From the NCBI RefSeq assembly GCF_900115305.1, contig NZ_FOVW01000011.1, forward strand, positions 1-64,000: a stretch of 64,000 nt of DNA, given 5' to 3'. This DNA is from Algoriphagus ornithinivorans (GTDB taxonomy: Bacteria; Bacteroidota; Bacteroidia; Cytophagales; Cyclobacteriaceae). The notes under the pieces were generated by a model. That model saw nothing but the letters and a program-made list of their open reading frames with translations. It was not told where the DNA came from and did not search any database. Position numbers and translations under genes: made by a program. Positions 1 to 9,389 of this stretch are shown piece after piece. Position 1 is the stretch's first letter, and each line of letters begins with the position of its first letter.

Positions 1-317
1 AACAAGCGTACCGGTCAAGGCTGGATCCGCTGATCCGTATTCTTTCGTGTTCGCATCCGGGGTCACGCTCGCCGATTTCGTGGTGATCGTGAACTCCGCA
101 GTATTGTACGTAATGTCATAGTTACTCAACACCCCTGCTGGACTCAACTCCGCACTGATTTCATACGGCCCGCCAAGGACGGTCTCACCTGCTTCTCTGC
201 TGTAAACCGCAGTCACATTGTCTCCCGCTAGGAAGCCAACAAGCGTACCGGTCAAGGCTGGATCCGCTGATCCGTATTCTTTCGTGTTCGCATCCGGGGT
301 CACGATCGCCGATTTCG
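1..317. repeat. Near-identical tandem MBG-domain coding repeats, 237-bp period
   Basis: Bases 1-80 and 238-317 match at 79 of 80 positions when offset by 237 bp, which is 79 codons. Identity drops sharply after the shared gccgatttcg. The rest of each unit is outside the window or diverged. The pattern fits in-frame repeat expansion or gene conversion inside the adhesin gene. Confidence 0.85.
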
Positions 318-1521
318 GAGTAATATTCGCTGTCGTGGTTCCTACCGAAGTCAAGTTGTAATTACCAGCTGCACTTCCAGAAAGAGTCGCTCCGGTTAAG
401 GTTACTGTTTTTCCGTTGCCAACGCTGGCAGTTGCAAAAGTCGCAGTACCCCCACTCAAACTAACATTCCCCACATCTCCTGCCAAAACTCCGTTTAAGA
501 TTCTTCCTAATACATTTGCGGAAGTAGTGCCGTCGTAGACTTTGTTATCAGCTGTGAAAGCACCAGTTAATGTCTTAGGAGTAATTGTTAAAGTAGCATT
601 TCCATCACTGGTAGCAGAACCACAAGCTCCAGTTACTACCACTCTATATCTTCTTCCAGAAAGTGCAACTCCTGGCGTTGTTAAGGTAAGTGTATTAGTT
701 GTAGCTCCAGAGTATATTCCTCCATTTGAAATTGGAGTCCATGCTCCATTAAATTCTTCCCATTGGTAGGTTAGTGATCCTGAACCTGAGCCTGTAACAG
801 AAAAAGTGGCGTCAAAGCCATAGGTATTATTATAGTCCCCTGGGTTTGTGACGCTGGTTGTTGTACATCCCAAATATGTACCAAGGATACCATTGCTTCC
901 AGTATAGTTTCCATTTACTGTAAATCCTTGTGAATAATTTCCTTGACCATCCCAATAATAATTTGATGGGTTTGAAAATGACCAAAAAATTTGAGTTCCA
1001 TCTTTAGCAGCGACACCACCATTACTTTGAGAATTAAAAGTAATAATTTGAGTTATTTGTGTTGCATTTGATGGAGTTGCAGGAGTATATGTAACTGTGA
1101 CAGACACAGATATTCCATTAGGTAATCCTGAAGATCGAAATTGAACATTTCCATCCGTAAACTCCGTTACCGCCGTTCTCCCTGAGCTTTCACCTGTAGC
1201 AGTAAGCACAAAATGAACCCCTAAGTGGTTTATTTTTATCAAAAACCCATCATAATAAATATTACCATTCGGATCTGCGATGGCATAGTTATCATGGGAA
1301 TTGGAACAGGTTTCGGGTTTGGGGGTTTCTTCGAAATGAAAATCAACCCGTTCCCCGGGTTGCCAACCTGTACCTGTGATAATCACATACTCACCAGGAG
1401 CATAATCATCCTTATCCGTGGTGACTGTGGCTTGTCCTAAAGCTTCTGAAAAGCTTGAAAAGCATAGAAGTAAAAGCACCAAGCTAAAAAGCCTGGCAAT
1501 TTTGGGTAAAATTGTATCCAT
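1..1521 (-). CDS. MBG/YDG repeat secreted adhesin-like protein, N-terminal 507 codons (3' end outside window)
   Basis: The reading frame is open from an ATG at 1521 to the left edge without a stop, so only the N-terminus is visible. It starts with a signal peptide (hydrophobic LFSLVLLLLCFSSFSEALG). Next comes an Ig-like exported region with a DKDDYAPGEYVIITGTGW segment typical of large Bacteroidota surface proteins. An Ig-like stretch (YQWEEFNGAW, YRVVVTG) follows. Residues about 316-385 form a YDG domain (ADNKVYDGTTSA). From about residue 404 there are MBG domains (PDANTKEYGSADPALTGTL) with a 79-residue period. Such proteins usually end in a type IX secretion sorting domain, which would lie outside the window. 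Adhesion or matrix function is inferred from the family. The short open frames on the other strand are shadows of the repeats. Confidence 0.85.
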   Translation of the reverse strand, partial: MDTILPKIARLFSLVLLLLCFSSFSEALGQATVTTDKDDYAPGEYVIITGTGWQPGERVDFHFEETPKPETCSNSHDNYAIADPNGNIYYDGFLIKINHLGVHFVLTATGESSGRTAVTEFTDGNVQFRSSGLPNGISVSVTVTYTPATPSNATQITQIITFNSQSNGGVAAKDGTQIFWSFSNPSNYYWDGQGNYSQGFTVNGNYTGSNGILGTYLGCTTTSVTNPGDYNNTYGFDATFSVTGSGSGSLTYQWEEFNGAWTPISNGGIYSGATTNTLTLTTPGVALSGRRYRVVVTGACGSATSDGNATLTITPKTLTGAFTADNKVYDGTTSANVLGRILNGVLAGDVGNVSLSGGTATFATASVGNGKTVTLTGATLSGSAAGNYNLTSVGTTTANITPKSAIVTPDANTKEYGSADPALTGTLVGFLAGDNVTAVYSREAGETVLGGPYEISAELSPAGVLSNYDITYNTAEFTITTKSASVTPDANTKEYGSADPALTGTLV

Positions 1522-2040
1522 GAGAATTCAGTAAATAGTTGCAAACAATATTCTTAATCCCCATCTAACCCATTTACTCTTCTATTAAACAATTACTTAT
1601 GGGGATTCTAAATCAGGATAAATATGAAAATTAGTTTTTAAAAAACAAACCCTTTTTACTTTTCATACCATTTTTTTTGTATTACAAACCGTAAAAAAAG
1701 TTTTTCATTTTAATTATAACTATACTTCAAATTGAAAATAGGTGAAATTTCCCTCTAAAAAATCGACTAATTGACTATTTACAACTAAAAATATAACTTT
1801 TCCTTGAGCCGCTTTATTTAGAAAATAATTTTCAAAATATTGATTTCAGTCATCTTCCTGTTTCTATTTTTATAAATAAGGTACCAGAAAACACTATCTG
1901 TAATTGAGTTACACTTTTTCTCCAGAGGAAATTCATTAAACCCAAACAGACTCTATTTCATCTTAAAACTTCCTTTCCTTGAACGGTTAGCCAACCAACT
2001 GGAATTCCATTATTTTTAGGGGAAACCACAGATTAAACAC
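1522..2040. other. Divergent intergenic region, AT-rich
   Basis: These 519 bases separate the divergent adhesin and tricorn-like protease genes, so both promoters should lie here. The stretch is strongly AT-rich with several A and T runs. I could not find a convincing -33/-7 pair. The best fragment is a tattttta about 28 bases before the plus-strand start, without a matching TTG at the right distance. No gene, RNA or repeat was recognised. Confidence 0.5.
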
Positions 2041-5000
2041 ATGAAAAAAATCCTTTCTCTTTTTCTGATTTCATGCTCCAGTTTATGGGCTTGGGGTCAG
2101 GGAACTCAGCTTTTACGGGAACCCACTCTTTCCCAATCCGAAATCGTTTTTGTATATGCCAATGATCTTTGGAAAGTAGGTCGGCAAGGCGGACAAGCTA
2201 TCCGTCTCACCTCCAATGAGGGAGAAGAACGACTCCCCCACTTTTCCCCTGATGGTAAATACATTGCTTTCACCGGCGAATATGATGGGAACACAGATGT
2301 GTATTTGATTCCTTCATCTGGCGGTGAACCCCAAAGATTAACCTGGCACCCCGGGGATGATTTGGTAACGGGCTGGTCGCCGGATGGTAGCAAGGTCATA
2401 TTTACTTCTTCCCGAGAAGGCCACCCAACTCAAGAGTCTAGATTCTTTGAAATCTCTGTGAAAGGCGGAATGCCTCAATCCTTGGAAATCCCAAGAGCTG
2501 TGAATGGTGAAATTTCACCGGATGGAAAGCATTTCGCCTACCAGCAAATTGCCTTTTGGGATCCGGAATGGAGAAACCACAGAGGAGGCCAAGCCAAACC
2601 GATTTGGATTGTGGACAGAAAATCCATGGAATTGACCATGACTCCTCAGTTGGATGGAGAAAGACATACAGACCCGGTATGGTTTGGAAATAAGGTGTAT
2701 TATATCTCGGAAAGGGATTACCTAGCCAATTTATGGTCTTTTGATCCAGCTACCGGAAAGGAGCAGCAAGAAACTTTCTTAAAAGACTTTGATATCAAAA
2801 CCATAGATGCAGGTCCTGATGCCATTGTCATTGAACAAGGAGGATATATTCACCTCTTTAATCCTCAGGATAAAAGCCTCAAACAAGTTCCGATTGAAGT
2901 AAAAGGGGATTTCTTCTGGGCGAGGGAGCGATGGGTAGACGTATCAGCTAACTCTCTTCAAAACCCTCAACTTTCTCCAACAGGACAAAGAGCAGTATTT
3001 GAGTTTAGAGGGGAAATAATTACCATTCCGAAAGAAAATGGCGCCGGAAGGAATATCACCAATTCTTCTTCCTCTGCTGAAAGAGCTCCAGTTTGGTCTC
3101 CTGATGGAAGCAAAATCGCTTACTTCTCTGATAAGAGTGGAGAGTATCAGTTGGTCATTGCAGACCAAACAGGTTCTAAAATAGAAAAAACTATAGCCAT
3201 TCCGGATCCTAGCTTCTTCTTCAAACCAGAATGGGCTTCTGACGGAAATCACATAGCATTCACGGATACTGACTATCAGATATGGGTGGTCAATGTAAAT
3301 ACAGGAGTAGCAAAAGTGGTGGATACAGATCGATATGCCCATCCCAACAGAAGCATGAACCCGGTTTGGTCTCCTGACGGAAAATGGATTGCCTATTCCC
3401 GATTGATGGACAATCAGTTTAAATCCATTTTTGTCTATGAAATTTCCAGTGGAAAGAAGATTCAGATTACAGATGCAATGGCCGATGCTATTTCGCCTGT
3501 TTGGGATGAAAGTGGCAAATACCTATACTACTTGGCAAGCACTGATTTTGGTTTGAATACCGGTTGGTTGGATATGAGTAGCTATGACAGACCAACTACT
3601 AGAAATCTTTATCTGACTATATTAAATGCTGCGGACAAATCTCCACTTCTACCTCAAAGTGATGAGGAAAGCAAAAAGGAAAGCACTGAAGAGAAGAAAA
3701 AAGAAGGAAATTCACCTGTCATAATTTCAGAAGCAGAAATCTTAAACAGAAGAGTGGCAGTGGATATTCCGGCAAGGGATTATACCGGTTTAGCTTCAGG
3801 CCCTGAAGGTTCGGTATTTTATATGGAAAATATCCCCAATGAAGGCATTGCCTTGAAAAAATATGACTTCAAAAAGAGAAAAGCTGAGGACTTTTTATCC
3901 AGAGTAAATGAAGTTGTTATCTCACAGGACAGAAAGTCTATGCTTTATCGCTCAGGATCAACCTGGGGAATCATAGAAACCTCCGGAAATGGTAAAAAAC
4001 CTGGTGATGGTGCATTGAAAGCAATTTCCACCATGAAGGTAAAAGTTAATCCTCAGGAAGAATGGCAGCAGATATATCGGGAGGGATGGAGATATCAACG
4101 CGACTTCTTGTATGTGGACAATGTTCATGGAGCGCCTTGGGATCAGATCTATGAGTGGTATAAACCATGGGTTGCCCATGTCAGACACAGAACAGACATG
4201 AATTACATCATTGATATTTTGGGCGGTGAGGTAGCTGTAGGCCATTCTTATACTAGAGGTGGAGATTTCCCGGATATCAAAAGAATTCCTATTGGATTAT
4301 TGGGTGCAGATTTTGAAGAGGTAAATGGCAATTACCGAATCAAAAAAATCTATTCAGGTGAAAGTTGGAATCCAAATCTCAATGCCCCGTTGGCACACCC
4401 TGGCAATGAAGCCAAAATTGGAGAGTACATTGTAGCTGTCAATGGAAAACCGATTCAATCAGGAACTAATCTATATTCTTACCTAGAAGGAAGCGCCAAC
4501 CAATACACGACGATTCACTTGAACTCCAAGCCGGGAATGGATGGCGCTAGAATGATAGCGACCGTTCCGGTTTCTAATGAAAATCAATTACGATTGATGG
4601 ATTGGGTAGAAGGTAACAGAAGAAAAGTTGACCAACTTTCAGGAGGAAAACTTGCCTATGTTTATTTACCTAATACTGGTCAGCCAGGCTATACATTTTT
4701 CAACAGATATTACTTCTCTCAGCAGGACAAGAAAGGAGCAGTAATAGATGAAAGAAACAATGGCGGTGGTTCGGCAGCTGACTACATGGTAGATATCATG
4801 GCTCGAGACCTACATGGATATTTTAATTCCCGAGCCAATGATCACAAGCCTTTCACCACCCCAATGTCAGGAATTTGGGGACCTAAAGTCATGCTGATTA
4901 ATGGTCGTGCAGGTTCAGGTGGAGATCTTTTGCCTTATCTATTTAATAAAATGGAAATAGGTCCTTTGATCGGAACCAAGACATGGGGAGGCCTAGTAGG

Positions 5001-5274
5001 AACTTGGGACACTCCTCCATTTATCGATGGAGGTAGAATGGTGGCTCCGAGGGGTGGATTCTACGATGTCAACGGAGAATGGGCCGTGGAAGGAGTTGGA
5101 ATTTCTCCTGATATTCCTGTCGAACAAACCCCAAAGGAAGTTGCATCCGGAAAGGACCCGCAATTAGAAAGAGCAGTGCAGGAAGCATTAAGCAGATTAG
5201 CTACGGAGGGTGTAGAACTGAAGCCTGAACCAGCTCCTCCAATCCGTTATTTTAGACCGAAGAAAGACAACTAA
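2041..5274 (+). CDS. Tricorn protease homolog, exported S41-family peptidase
   Basis: This 1077-residue protein has the full tricorn layout behind a signal peptide (MKKILSLFLISCSSLWAWGQ). Residues about 30-560 carry repeated PD40/WD40-like blades (WSPDGSKIAYFSDKSG, FSPDGKYIAFTGEYDG). A charged Lys/Glu-rich linker lies near 540-565 and a second propeller-like part follows. The C1/PDZ/C2 protease core spans about 690-1050. His735 in AVGHSYTRGGD and Ser959 in NGRAGSGGD match the tricorn catalytic His and Ser; the PDZ domain contains IGEYIVAVNGKPIQ. The family degrades oligopeptides; with a signal peptide this one should act in the periplasm. It is followed by a strong terminator, so it is probably monocistronic. 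The family call is firm; the substrate is unknown. Confidence 0.93.
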   Translation: MKKILSLFLISCSSLWAWGQGTQLLREPTLSQSEIVFVYANDLWKVGRQGGQAIRLTSNEGEERLPHFSPDGKYIAFTGEYDGNTDVYLIPSSGGEPQRLTWHPGDDLVTGWSPDGSKVIFTSSREGHPTQESRFFEISVKGGMPQSLEIPRAVNGEISPDGKHFAYQQIAFWDPEWRNHRGGQAKPIWIVDRKSMELTMTPQLDGERHTDPVWFGNKVYYISERDYLANLWSFDPATGKEQQETFLKDFDIKTIDAGPDAIVIEQGGYIHLFNPQDKSLKQVPIEVKGDFFWARERWVDVSANSLQNPQLSPTGQRAVFEFRGEIITIPKENGAGRNITNSSSSAERAPVWSPDGSKIAYFSDKSGEYQLVIADQTGSKIEKTIAIPDPSFFFKPEWASDGNHIAFTDTDYQIWVVNVNTGVAKVVDTDRYAHPNRSMNPVWSPDGKWIAYSRLMDNQFKSIFVYEISSGKKIQITDAMADAISPVWDESGKYLYYLASTDFGLNTGWLDMSSYDRPTTRNLYLTILNAADKSPLLPQSDEESKKESTEEKKKEGNSPVIISEAEILNRRVAVDIPARDYTGLASGPEGSVFYMENIPNEGIALKKYDFKKRKAEDFLSRVNEVVISQDRKSMLYRSGSTWGIIETSGNGKKPGDGALKAISTMKVKVNPQEEWQQIYREGWRYQRDFLYVDNVHGAPWDQIYEWYKPWVAHVRHRTDMNYIIDILGGEVAVGHSYTRGGDFPDIKRIPIGLLGADFEEVNGNYRIKKIYSGESWNPNLNAPLAHPGNEAKIGEYIVAVNGKPIQSGTNLYSYLEGSANQYTTIHLNSKPGMDGARMIATVPVSNENQLRLMDWVEGNRRKVDQLSGGKLAYVYLPNTGQPGYTFFNRYYFSQQDKKGAVIDERNNGGGSAADYMVDIMARDLHGYFNSRANDHKPFTTPMSGIWGPKVMLINGRAGSGGDLLPYLFNKMEIGPLIGTKTWGGLVGTWDTPPFIDGGRMVAPRGGFYDVNGEWAVEGVGISPDIPVEQTPKEVASGKDPQLERAVQEALSRLATEGVELKPEPAPPIRYFRPKKDN

Positions 5275-5281
5275 GTCCTCT

Positions 5282-5308
5282 AAGCTCTTGGGAAACCAAG
5301 AGCTTTTT
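5282..5308 (+). terminator. Intrinsic terminator of the tricorn-like gene
   Basis: A perfect 10-bp stem (AAGCTCTTGG / CCAAGAGCTT) closes a GAAA tetraloop and runs into a T tract, starting 8 bases after the stop codon. Confidence 0.92.
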
Positions 5309-5374
5309 CATTTGAATAAGAGGAGAATAATTAGGAAAAAAGGGCCAAAATCACCATTTTAAAAAGCAAACAAA

Positions 5375-5878
5375 ATGAATATGTTAGACCAATTATTAAA
5401 AATGGCCGATGGGCCTCTACAAGAATTATTAGCCAACTCCAGCGTCAATGCCGGACCGGGTGCAGCAAGCGCAATTGAATCTACCCTTTCAAGTATTCTT
5501 CAGAGTAAGGCTAAAGCTGGAGATTTGACTGCAATTAAAGAAATGTTTTCAGGAAACGATACAGATCCAGACAGTCCTGTTGTTCAAAACCTTGCCGGAG
5601 ATTTGTCCAGCGGTTTGATGGATAAATTAGGAATAGACAGCAAACAAGCCATGAGCATTGCCATGACTGCTTTACCTTTTATCATGAATTTCTTTAATAA
5701 AAGAGTCAACGACGCTCCAATGGCAAATAATGATATCATGAATTCTGTAGCTAAGGCTCTTCAGGGAGGCCCTGGAGCTGGAGGAGCAGATATTTTAGGA
5801 ACTTTACTTAGCGGAGGAGGAAAAGGCGGAATGGATCTAGGAGGCCTGATGGGAATGGGTAAAGGGTTGTTTAAGTAG
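5375..5878 (+). CDS. Small cytosolic protein, DUF937/YidB-like
   Basis: This 167-residue protein has no signal peptide or membrane segment. The N-terminal half is helical. Its middle part (LAGDLSSGLMDKLGIDSKQAMSIAM...ALPFIMNFFNK) resembles the DUF937/YidB pattern of a repeated helical hairpin followed by a leucine/proline turn. The C-terminus (about 130-167) is glycine-rich with GGPGAGG and GGLMGMGKG, as in that family. No biochemical role is established for these proteins. It lies alone between the tricorn terminator and a small exported protein. The family assignment is from overall pattern and is uncertain; the open frame itself is convincing from start context and amino-acid composition. 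Confidence 0.6.
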   Translation: MNMLDQLLKMADGPLQELLANSSVNAGPGAASAIESTLSSILQSKAKAGDLTAIKEMFSGNDTDPDSPVVQNLAGDLSSGLMDKLGIDSKQAMSIAMTALPFIMNFFNKRVNDAPMANNDIMNSVAKALQGGPGAGGADILGTLLSGGGKGGMDLGGLMGMGKGLFK

Positions 5879-5949
5879 TTTTTAACTCCCCAGAATTCCG
5901 CGAGAATCGAAAGTGAAGTTGGAGAACCGAAAACGGAAGATAAAAGTGT

Positions 5950-5969
5950 CCGATGACCGATGACCGATG
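5950..5969. repeat. Short tandem repeat, CCGATGA x 2.9
   Basis: Two and a half to three copies of the heptamer CCGATGA stand in tandem in the gap between two small genes, downstream of an AG-rich stretch. Similar loose wording (gaagaccgataatcgaag) recurs after the M14 gene near 14381. It is too short for an iteron array and has no visible function. Confidence 0.6.
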
Positions 5970-6062
5970 TTAGGTAGAATTGGACTTTTAAGCTGCTTTT
6001 ATAACGTATAAGTTGTTTTGTGGCATAAACTCACATAATATTAATCACCAAAAAGTTTAGAA

Positions 6063-6449
6063 ATGAAAATCAAATTAGTATTTACAATCATTTGCCTTTC
6101 TTTATTTGCTTTTAGAGCTCAATCGCAATCCCTGAAAGCTCCTAAAATGGATATGGCTGCGCAGGTTTTGAAGGTGCTGAATAATACCAAAGGATTAGGC
6201 TTAAATCAGGATCAGGAAAGCAAACTGATGGATAATAATAAGAGCTTTGTGGATCAGCTGATGAATATCAATAAGAGTGATGCTTCAGATGAGGATAAAA
6301 AAGCTGGCTTTTTGAATCTCAAGGAAAAAAGAAACAGTTTCCTAACTCAATTGCTGACTCAGGCTTTATTTCAAAAATACACAAGCCAAGTAACCAAGGG
6401 CATTAATCCTTTAAAATCAAAATTGGGACTAGCAGCTCTTGCTTTCTGA
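6063..6449 (+). CDS. Small exported helical protein of unknown function
   Basis: The 128-residue product begins with a signal peptide (MKIKLVFTIICLSLFAFRAQSQ), leaving about 106 residues, mainly predicted helix. The mature part has charged heptad-like stretches (LNQDQESKLMDNNKSFVDQLM, DEDKKAGFLNLKEKRNSFLTQLL) and no cysteine. The size and helical, Gln/Lys-rich character loosely recall Spy-like periplasmic proteins, but no LTxxQ motif is obvious and I do not assign it. It is followed by a strong hairpin terminator that overlaps the next gene's possible first ATG. Confidence 0.7.
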   Translation: MKIKLVFTIICLSLFAFRAQSQSLKAPKMDMAAQVLKVLNNTKGLGLNQDQESKLMDNNKSFVDQLMNINKSDASDEDKKAGFLNLKEKRNSFLTQLLTQALFQKYTSQVTKGINPLKSKLGLAALAF

Positions 6450-6468
6450 TATGATTTAACACAAATTC

Positions 6469-6497
6469 AAGCTCCAATTTATTTTGGAGCTTTTTTT
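6469..6497 (+). terminator. Intrinsic terminator after the small exported protein gene
   Basis: A 9-bp stem AAGCTCCAA / TTGGAGCTT with a 6-base loop is followed by seven T residues. The T tract runs directly into the upstream candidate ATG (6498) of the GH30 gene, which argues for the next ATG (6504) as the true start. Confidence 0.88.
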
Positions 6498-6503
6498 ATG
6501 CCT

Positions 6504-7886
6504 ATGAAAAGACTATCCTATCTATTGCTTCTAATAGCATGCATTGCTTGCGCTAAACCTAAGCAGGAAATTGAATTTTGGTTGACTGATCCCAATCAAC
6601 CCATCTTGTTCGAAAAGCAAGATGTATATTTCATTTCAGAGTCAGAGCAGAGTTTAGAAGTAGATCCTGAGATCATTTATCAGGAGATGGATGGGTTTGG
6701 ATTTACTTTATCTCAAGGAAGCGCTCAGCACCTTTTGGGGATGAGTGACTCTGCCAGACTTGATTTGCTAAAAGAGCTTTTTGGAGACGATGAAAAATCT
6801 ATCAGAATTTCCTATTTAAGATTATCAGTTGCAGCTTCAGATTTGAATGAATATCCTTTTTCCTATAATGACTTATCAGATTCTTTAGGCGTAGATCCTG
6901 AATTAGAGTTTTTCACACTAGGCCCAGACACTTTGGATGTAATTCCAATCTTAAAAGAAATTATATCCATCAATCCAAAAATTCAATTGATGGCTTCTCC
7001 TTGGTCCCCTCCTTCCTGGATGAAAGATAACAGAGATACCAGAGGTGGATCATTACTGGAAGAATACGAAGCTAGCTATGCCCAATACTTAGTGAAGTAT
7101 ATAAAGGCAATGAAAGAGCAAGGCATCACTATTCATGCCTTAACCATTCAAAATGAACCGCTGCATCCTGGGAATAATCCATCCTTATTAATGCTGCCCG
7201 AACAGCAGGCCAGGTTTATTGGCCAACATTTAGGACCTGCTTTTGAAGAGGCAGGAATTCAAACCAAAATCGTCATTTACGATCATAATGCCGATAGGCC
7301 AGACTATCCAATTACAGTATTAGAGGATTCACTTGCGTATCCTTATATAGACGGTTCTGCATTTCATTTATACGGAGGCAAAATCGAGGCTTTATCGGAA
7401 GTTCATCAGGCTTTTCCCGACAAAAATATCTACTTCACAGAGCAATGGATAGGTGCACCGGGAAATCTTCCAGGTGATCTGTCTTGGCATACAAAAAATC
7501 TAATTATAGGTGCGACTAGGAATTGGGCTAAAACTGTATTGGAATGGAACCTTACCTCCAACCCCACTTTAACTCCACACACCGACAGAGGAGGTTGCGA
7601 CAGGTGCTTGGGCGCAGTGACACTTGATGGTGAGGAAGTGACTAGAAATCCTGCTTATTATATAATAGCGCATGCAAGCAAATTTGTTGATCCAGGTTCT
7701 GTAAGAATTGACAGCCCAGAGATCTCAAACCTACCAAACGTAGCTTTTTTGAGGCCGGATAGAAAACGCATATTAATTGCCCTCAATGAAAGTTCCGAGC
7801 TTAAGGCTTTTCAAATCAAAGAAGGAAGCAAAGTATTTGATGTTTCCTTACCTGCAGGTTCGGTAGGCACTTGGATTTGGGAATAA
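6504..7886 (+). CDS. GH30-family glycoside hydrolase lipoprotein (glucosylceramidase-like)
   Basis: The product is about 460 residues. The signal MKRLSYLLLLIACIAC ends in a lipobox, so it should be a lipid-anchored lipoprotein, possibly surface exposed. The TIM-barrel shows GH30 hallmarks: MDGFGFTLSQGSA near the N-terminus, RLSVAASDLNEYPFSY, SPWSPPSWMKDN, the acid/base Glu218 in TIQNEP, and the nucleophile Glu313 in YFTEQW. A short beta side domain forms the C-terminus and ends GTWIWE. GH30 enzymes act on beta-linked glucosyl substrates such as beta-1,6-glucan or glucosylceramide; the exact substrate cannot be read. I chose the ATG at 6504, because the one at 6498 sits in the preceding terminator's T tract; either gives an intact signal peptide. 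No SusCD pair is adjacent. Confidence 0.9.
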   Translation: MKRLSYLLLLIACIACAKPKQEIEFWLTDPNQPILFEKQDVYFISESEQSLEVDPEIIYQEMDGFGFTLSQGSAQHLLGMSDSARLDLLKELFGDDEKSIRISYLRLSVAASDLNEYPFSYNDLSDSLGVDPELEFFTLGPDTLDVIPILKEIISINPKIQLMASPWSPPSWMKDNRDTRGGSLLEEYEASYAQYLVKYIKAMKEQGITIHALTIQNEPLHPGNNPSLLMLPEQQARFIGQHLGPAFEEAGIQTKIVIYDHNADRPDYPITVLEDSLAYPYIDGSAFHLYGGKIEALSEVHQAFPDKNIYFTEQWIGAPGNLPGDLSWHTKNLIIGATRNWAKTVLEWNLTSNPTLTPHTDRGGCDRCLGAVTLDGEEVTRNPAYYIIAHASKFVDPGSVRIDSPEISNLPNVAFLRPDRKRILIALNESSELKAFQIKEGSKVFDVSLPAGSVGTWIWE

Positions 7887-7995
7887 AGTAACCTAGTTTT
7901 CAGAGTTCATGTCAGTGGAAGTTTTTTAAATAGTTGACAATGTCTGAATCGGGTTTCTGCTGATCTATCAAATAAATGGATCTTCAAATAAAACA

Positions 7996-8034
7996 ATAGC
8001 TACATCCACTAATCATGAGTGTAGCTATTTTTTT
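7996..8034 (+). terminator. Probable terminator downstream of GH30 gene
   Basis: A 9-bp stem ATAGCTACA / TGTAGCTAT with a 15-base loop is followed by a run of T. It lies about 110 bases after the GH30 stop codon. Confidence 0.75.
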
Positions 8035-8560
8035 CGGATAAAGAATTCTGGTTATCCTCAATGTGGCATTGTTAAGAAACTCACCAACTGGTTAGAAAGA
8101 TAGAAAACTTCTTAAACCACTGACTAAATCAGAAATCTGGCTCTTCACCCTTTATTCCAATATAAAGCCGATATAAATTTTTTCATTTATTAAAATCTCC
8201 AATTTAATCCCTCAGCAATCTAACAAAGAAACAAATCCTATCTAGTTAGATTTTTTTTAAAAAACATATATAAGAGTCGTCTTTACATGACAAAAACTTT
8301 GTTTGGATCCAATCAGTGCTTGAAACTCTCTCCCTTTTGTAAGTTCTGAGAAAAATATTATTCAATATTATAAAAATATTTGGAGAACATTATTTGGAGT
8401 TAATGATTTTACAGTATATAATAATAAAAATAATGTAAATATGTAGAATATCATTTTGATGTATTCAAAATACATAAAATATTATTCTAAAACATATAAC
8501 TCAATAAAGGTTATATGAAAAACAAAAAAATGAATTTCAAAAGACATAATAAATAGGGTC
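8035..8560. other. AT-rich intergenic region before SprB-repeat gene
   Basis: About 525 bases of very AT-rich sequence with runs such as tattataaaaatatt and ataataataaaaataatg. It presumably holds the promoter of the gene at 8561. I found no clear promoter pair, RNA gene, open frame or repeat. Confidence 0.5.
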
Positions 8561-9277
8561 ATGAAAGCAAAAATGACACTTGGTATCCTGTTCTTGTTTC
8601 TAAGCCTTACAACTTTCAGCTATGCAGCTGAAAAAGATGTTGAGGGAAATGAGAAAAATGCTGTATTGAGAGTAAATATTACCGGTAAGCTTAAACTTTG
8701 CAGTTTTGACGACAAGGGTTATGCTTTCGTAGACGTTAAAGGTGGAAATCCTCCTTATAAGATATCCTCTAGAAATAAAGTTTCTAATCAAATTCTAAGT
8801 GACTTGAATCCTGGAACATACACTGTTCTCATTGAAGACAAGGATGGAAACAAACTGGAAGAAAGATTTGTGGTACAACCACCTATGCCAATTTTGGCAG
8901 AGATTGTAGAAATTAAAAATGCCAATATCGAATCCAACGAATTGGGTGCTGCCAAGTTAGGAGTTAAAAATTTCGATAATTCAACATTGAAAATTGAGTG
9001 GAGTCATGGCCTAAAGAATAGAGAGGTTGCAGAAAATCTAAAACCGGGCTCTTATTTCGTAAAAGTTTCTGATGAATCAAGTTGCGAAACAACCATTTAT
9101 TTTGAAGTAAAAGAATCATCAAATTCTGATTATTCTTTCACTATCCCTGCTAAAAAGTCATACACTAGTCAAATTATAGCTGAAGACAATCCTTCAAAAT
9201 GGATGGGTAAAAAATTCACCAAAGAAGAATTAAAAGCCATTGCAGATGAGATTGCCTCCAAAATGGAAAACAAGTAA
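8561..9277 (+). CDS. Exported protein with two SprB-like repeats
   Basis: This 238-residue protein starts with a signal peptide (ILFLFLSLTTFSYAAE). Residues about 45-110 read as a SprB repeat: a Cys near the start (KLCSFDDKGYAFVDVKGG), NPPYKI, then LNPGTYTVLIEDKDGN. A second, weaker copy follows at about 115-185 (LKPGSYFVKVSDESSCETTI). SprB repeats are found in gliding adhesins and other surface proteins of Bacteroidota. The C-terminus (FTKEELKAIADEIASKME) is a charged helix and is not a type IX sorting domain, so export by the Sec route into the periplasm or outer surface is all that can be said. It stands alone between an AT-rich promoter region and a terminator. Confidence 0.8.
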   Translation: MKAKMTLGILFLFLSLTTFSYAAEKDVEGNEKNAVLRVNITGKLKLCSFDDKGYAFVDVKGGNPPYKISSRNKVSNQILSDLNPGTYTVLIEDKDGNKLEERFVVQPPMPILAEIVEIKNANIESNELGAAKLGVKNFDNSTLKIEWSHGLKNREVAENLKPGSYFVKVSDESSCETTIYFEVKESSNSDYSFTIPAKKSYTSQIIAEDNPSKWMGKKFTKEELKAIADEIASKMENK

Positions 9278-9339
9278 AGTTTAGCTGAATGACTTTTATT
9301 CTAAGGTTTTAATGGGTTGATTATTTTTTAAAATACTTT

Positions 9340-9376
9340 AAGGCATGGATTAGGGGTCCATGCCTTTTCTTTTTTT
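9340..9376 (+). terminator. Terminator between convergent genes
   Basis: A 10-bp stem AAGGCATGGA / TCCATGCCTT with a 7-base loop is followed by ttctttttttt on the plus strand. It ends the SprB-repeat gene and may also serve the convergent oxidoreductase gene, although the T run is poorer on the minus strand. Confidence 0.88.
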
Positions 9377-9389
9377 GATCATTCAATCT

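Noticed and set aside
1-317. Possible CRISPR-like repeat array.
   Set aside because: The repeats are 80 bases with a 237-base period, fall in frame and encode MBG domains; there are no regular spacers or cas genes.
542-1440. Plus-strand open frames of 75 and 71 codons (542-769 and 1225-1440).
   Set aside because: They are antisense to the adhesin gene, whose minus-strand frame is open throughout with recognisable domains.
5950-5969. CCGATGA repeats as replication iterons.
   Set aside because: Only about three copies, no dnaA-box cluster and no replication gene nearby.
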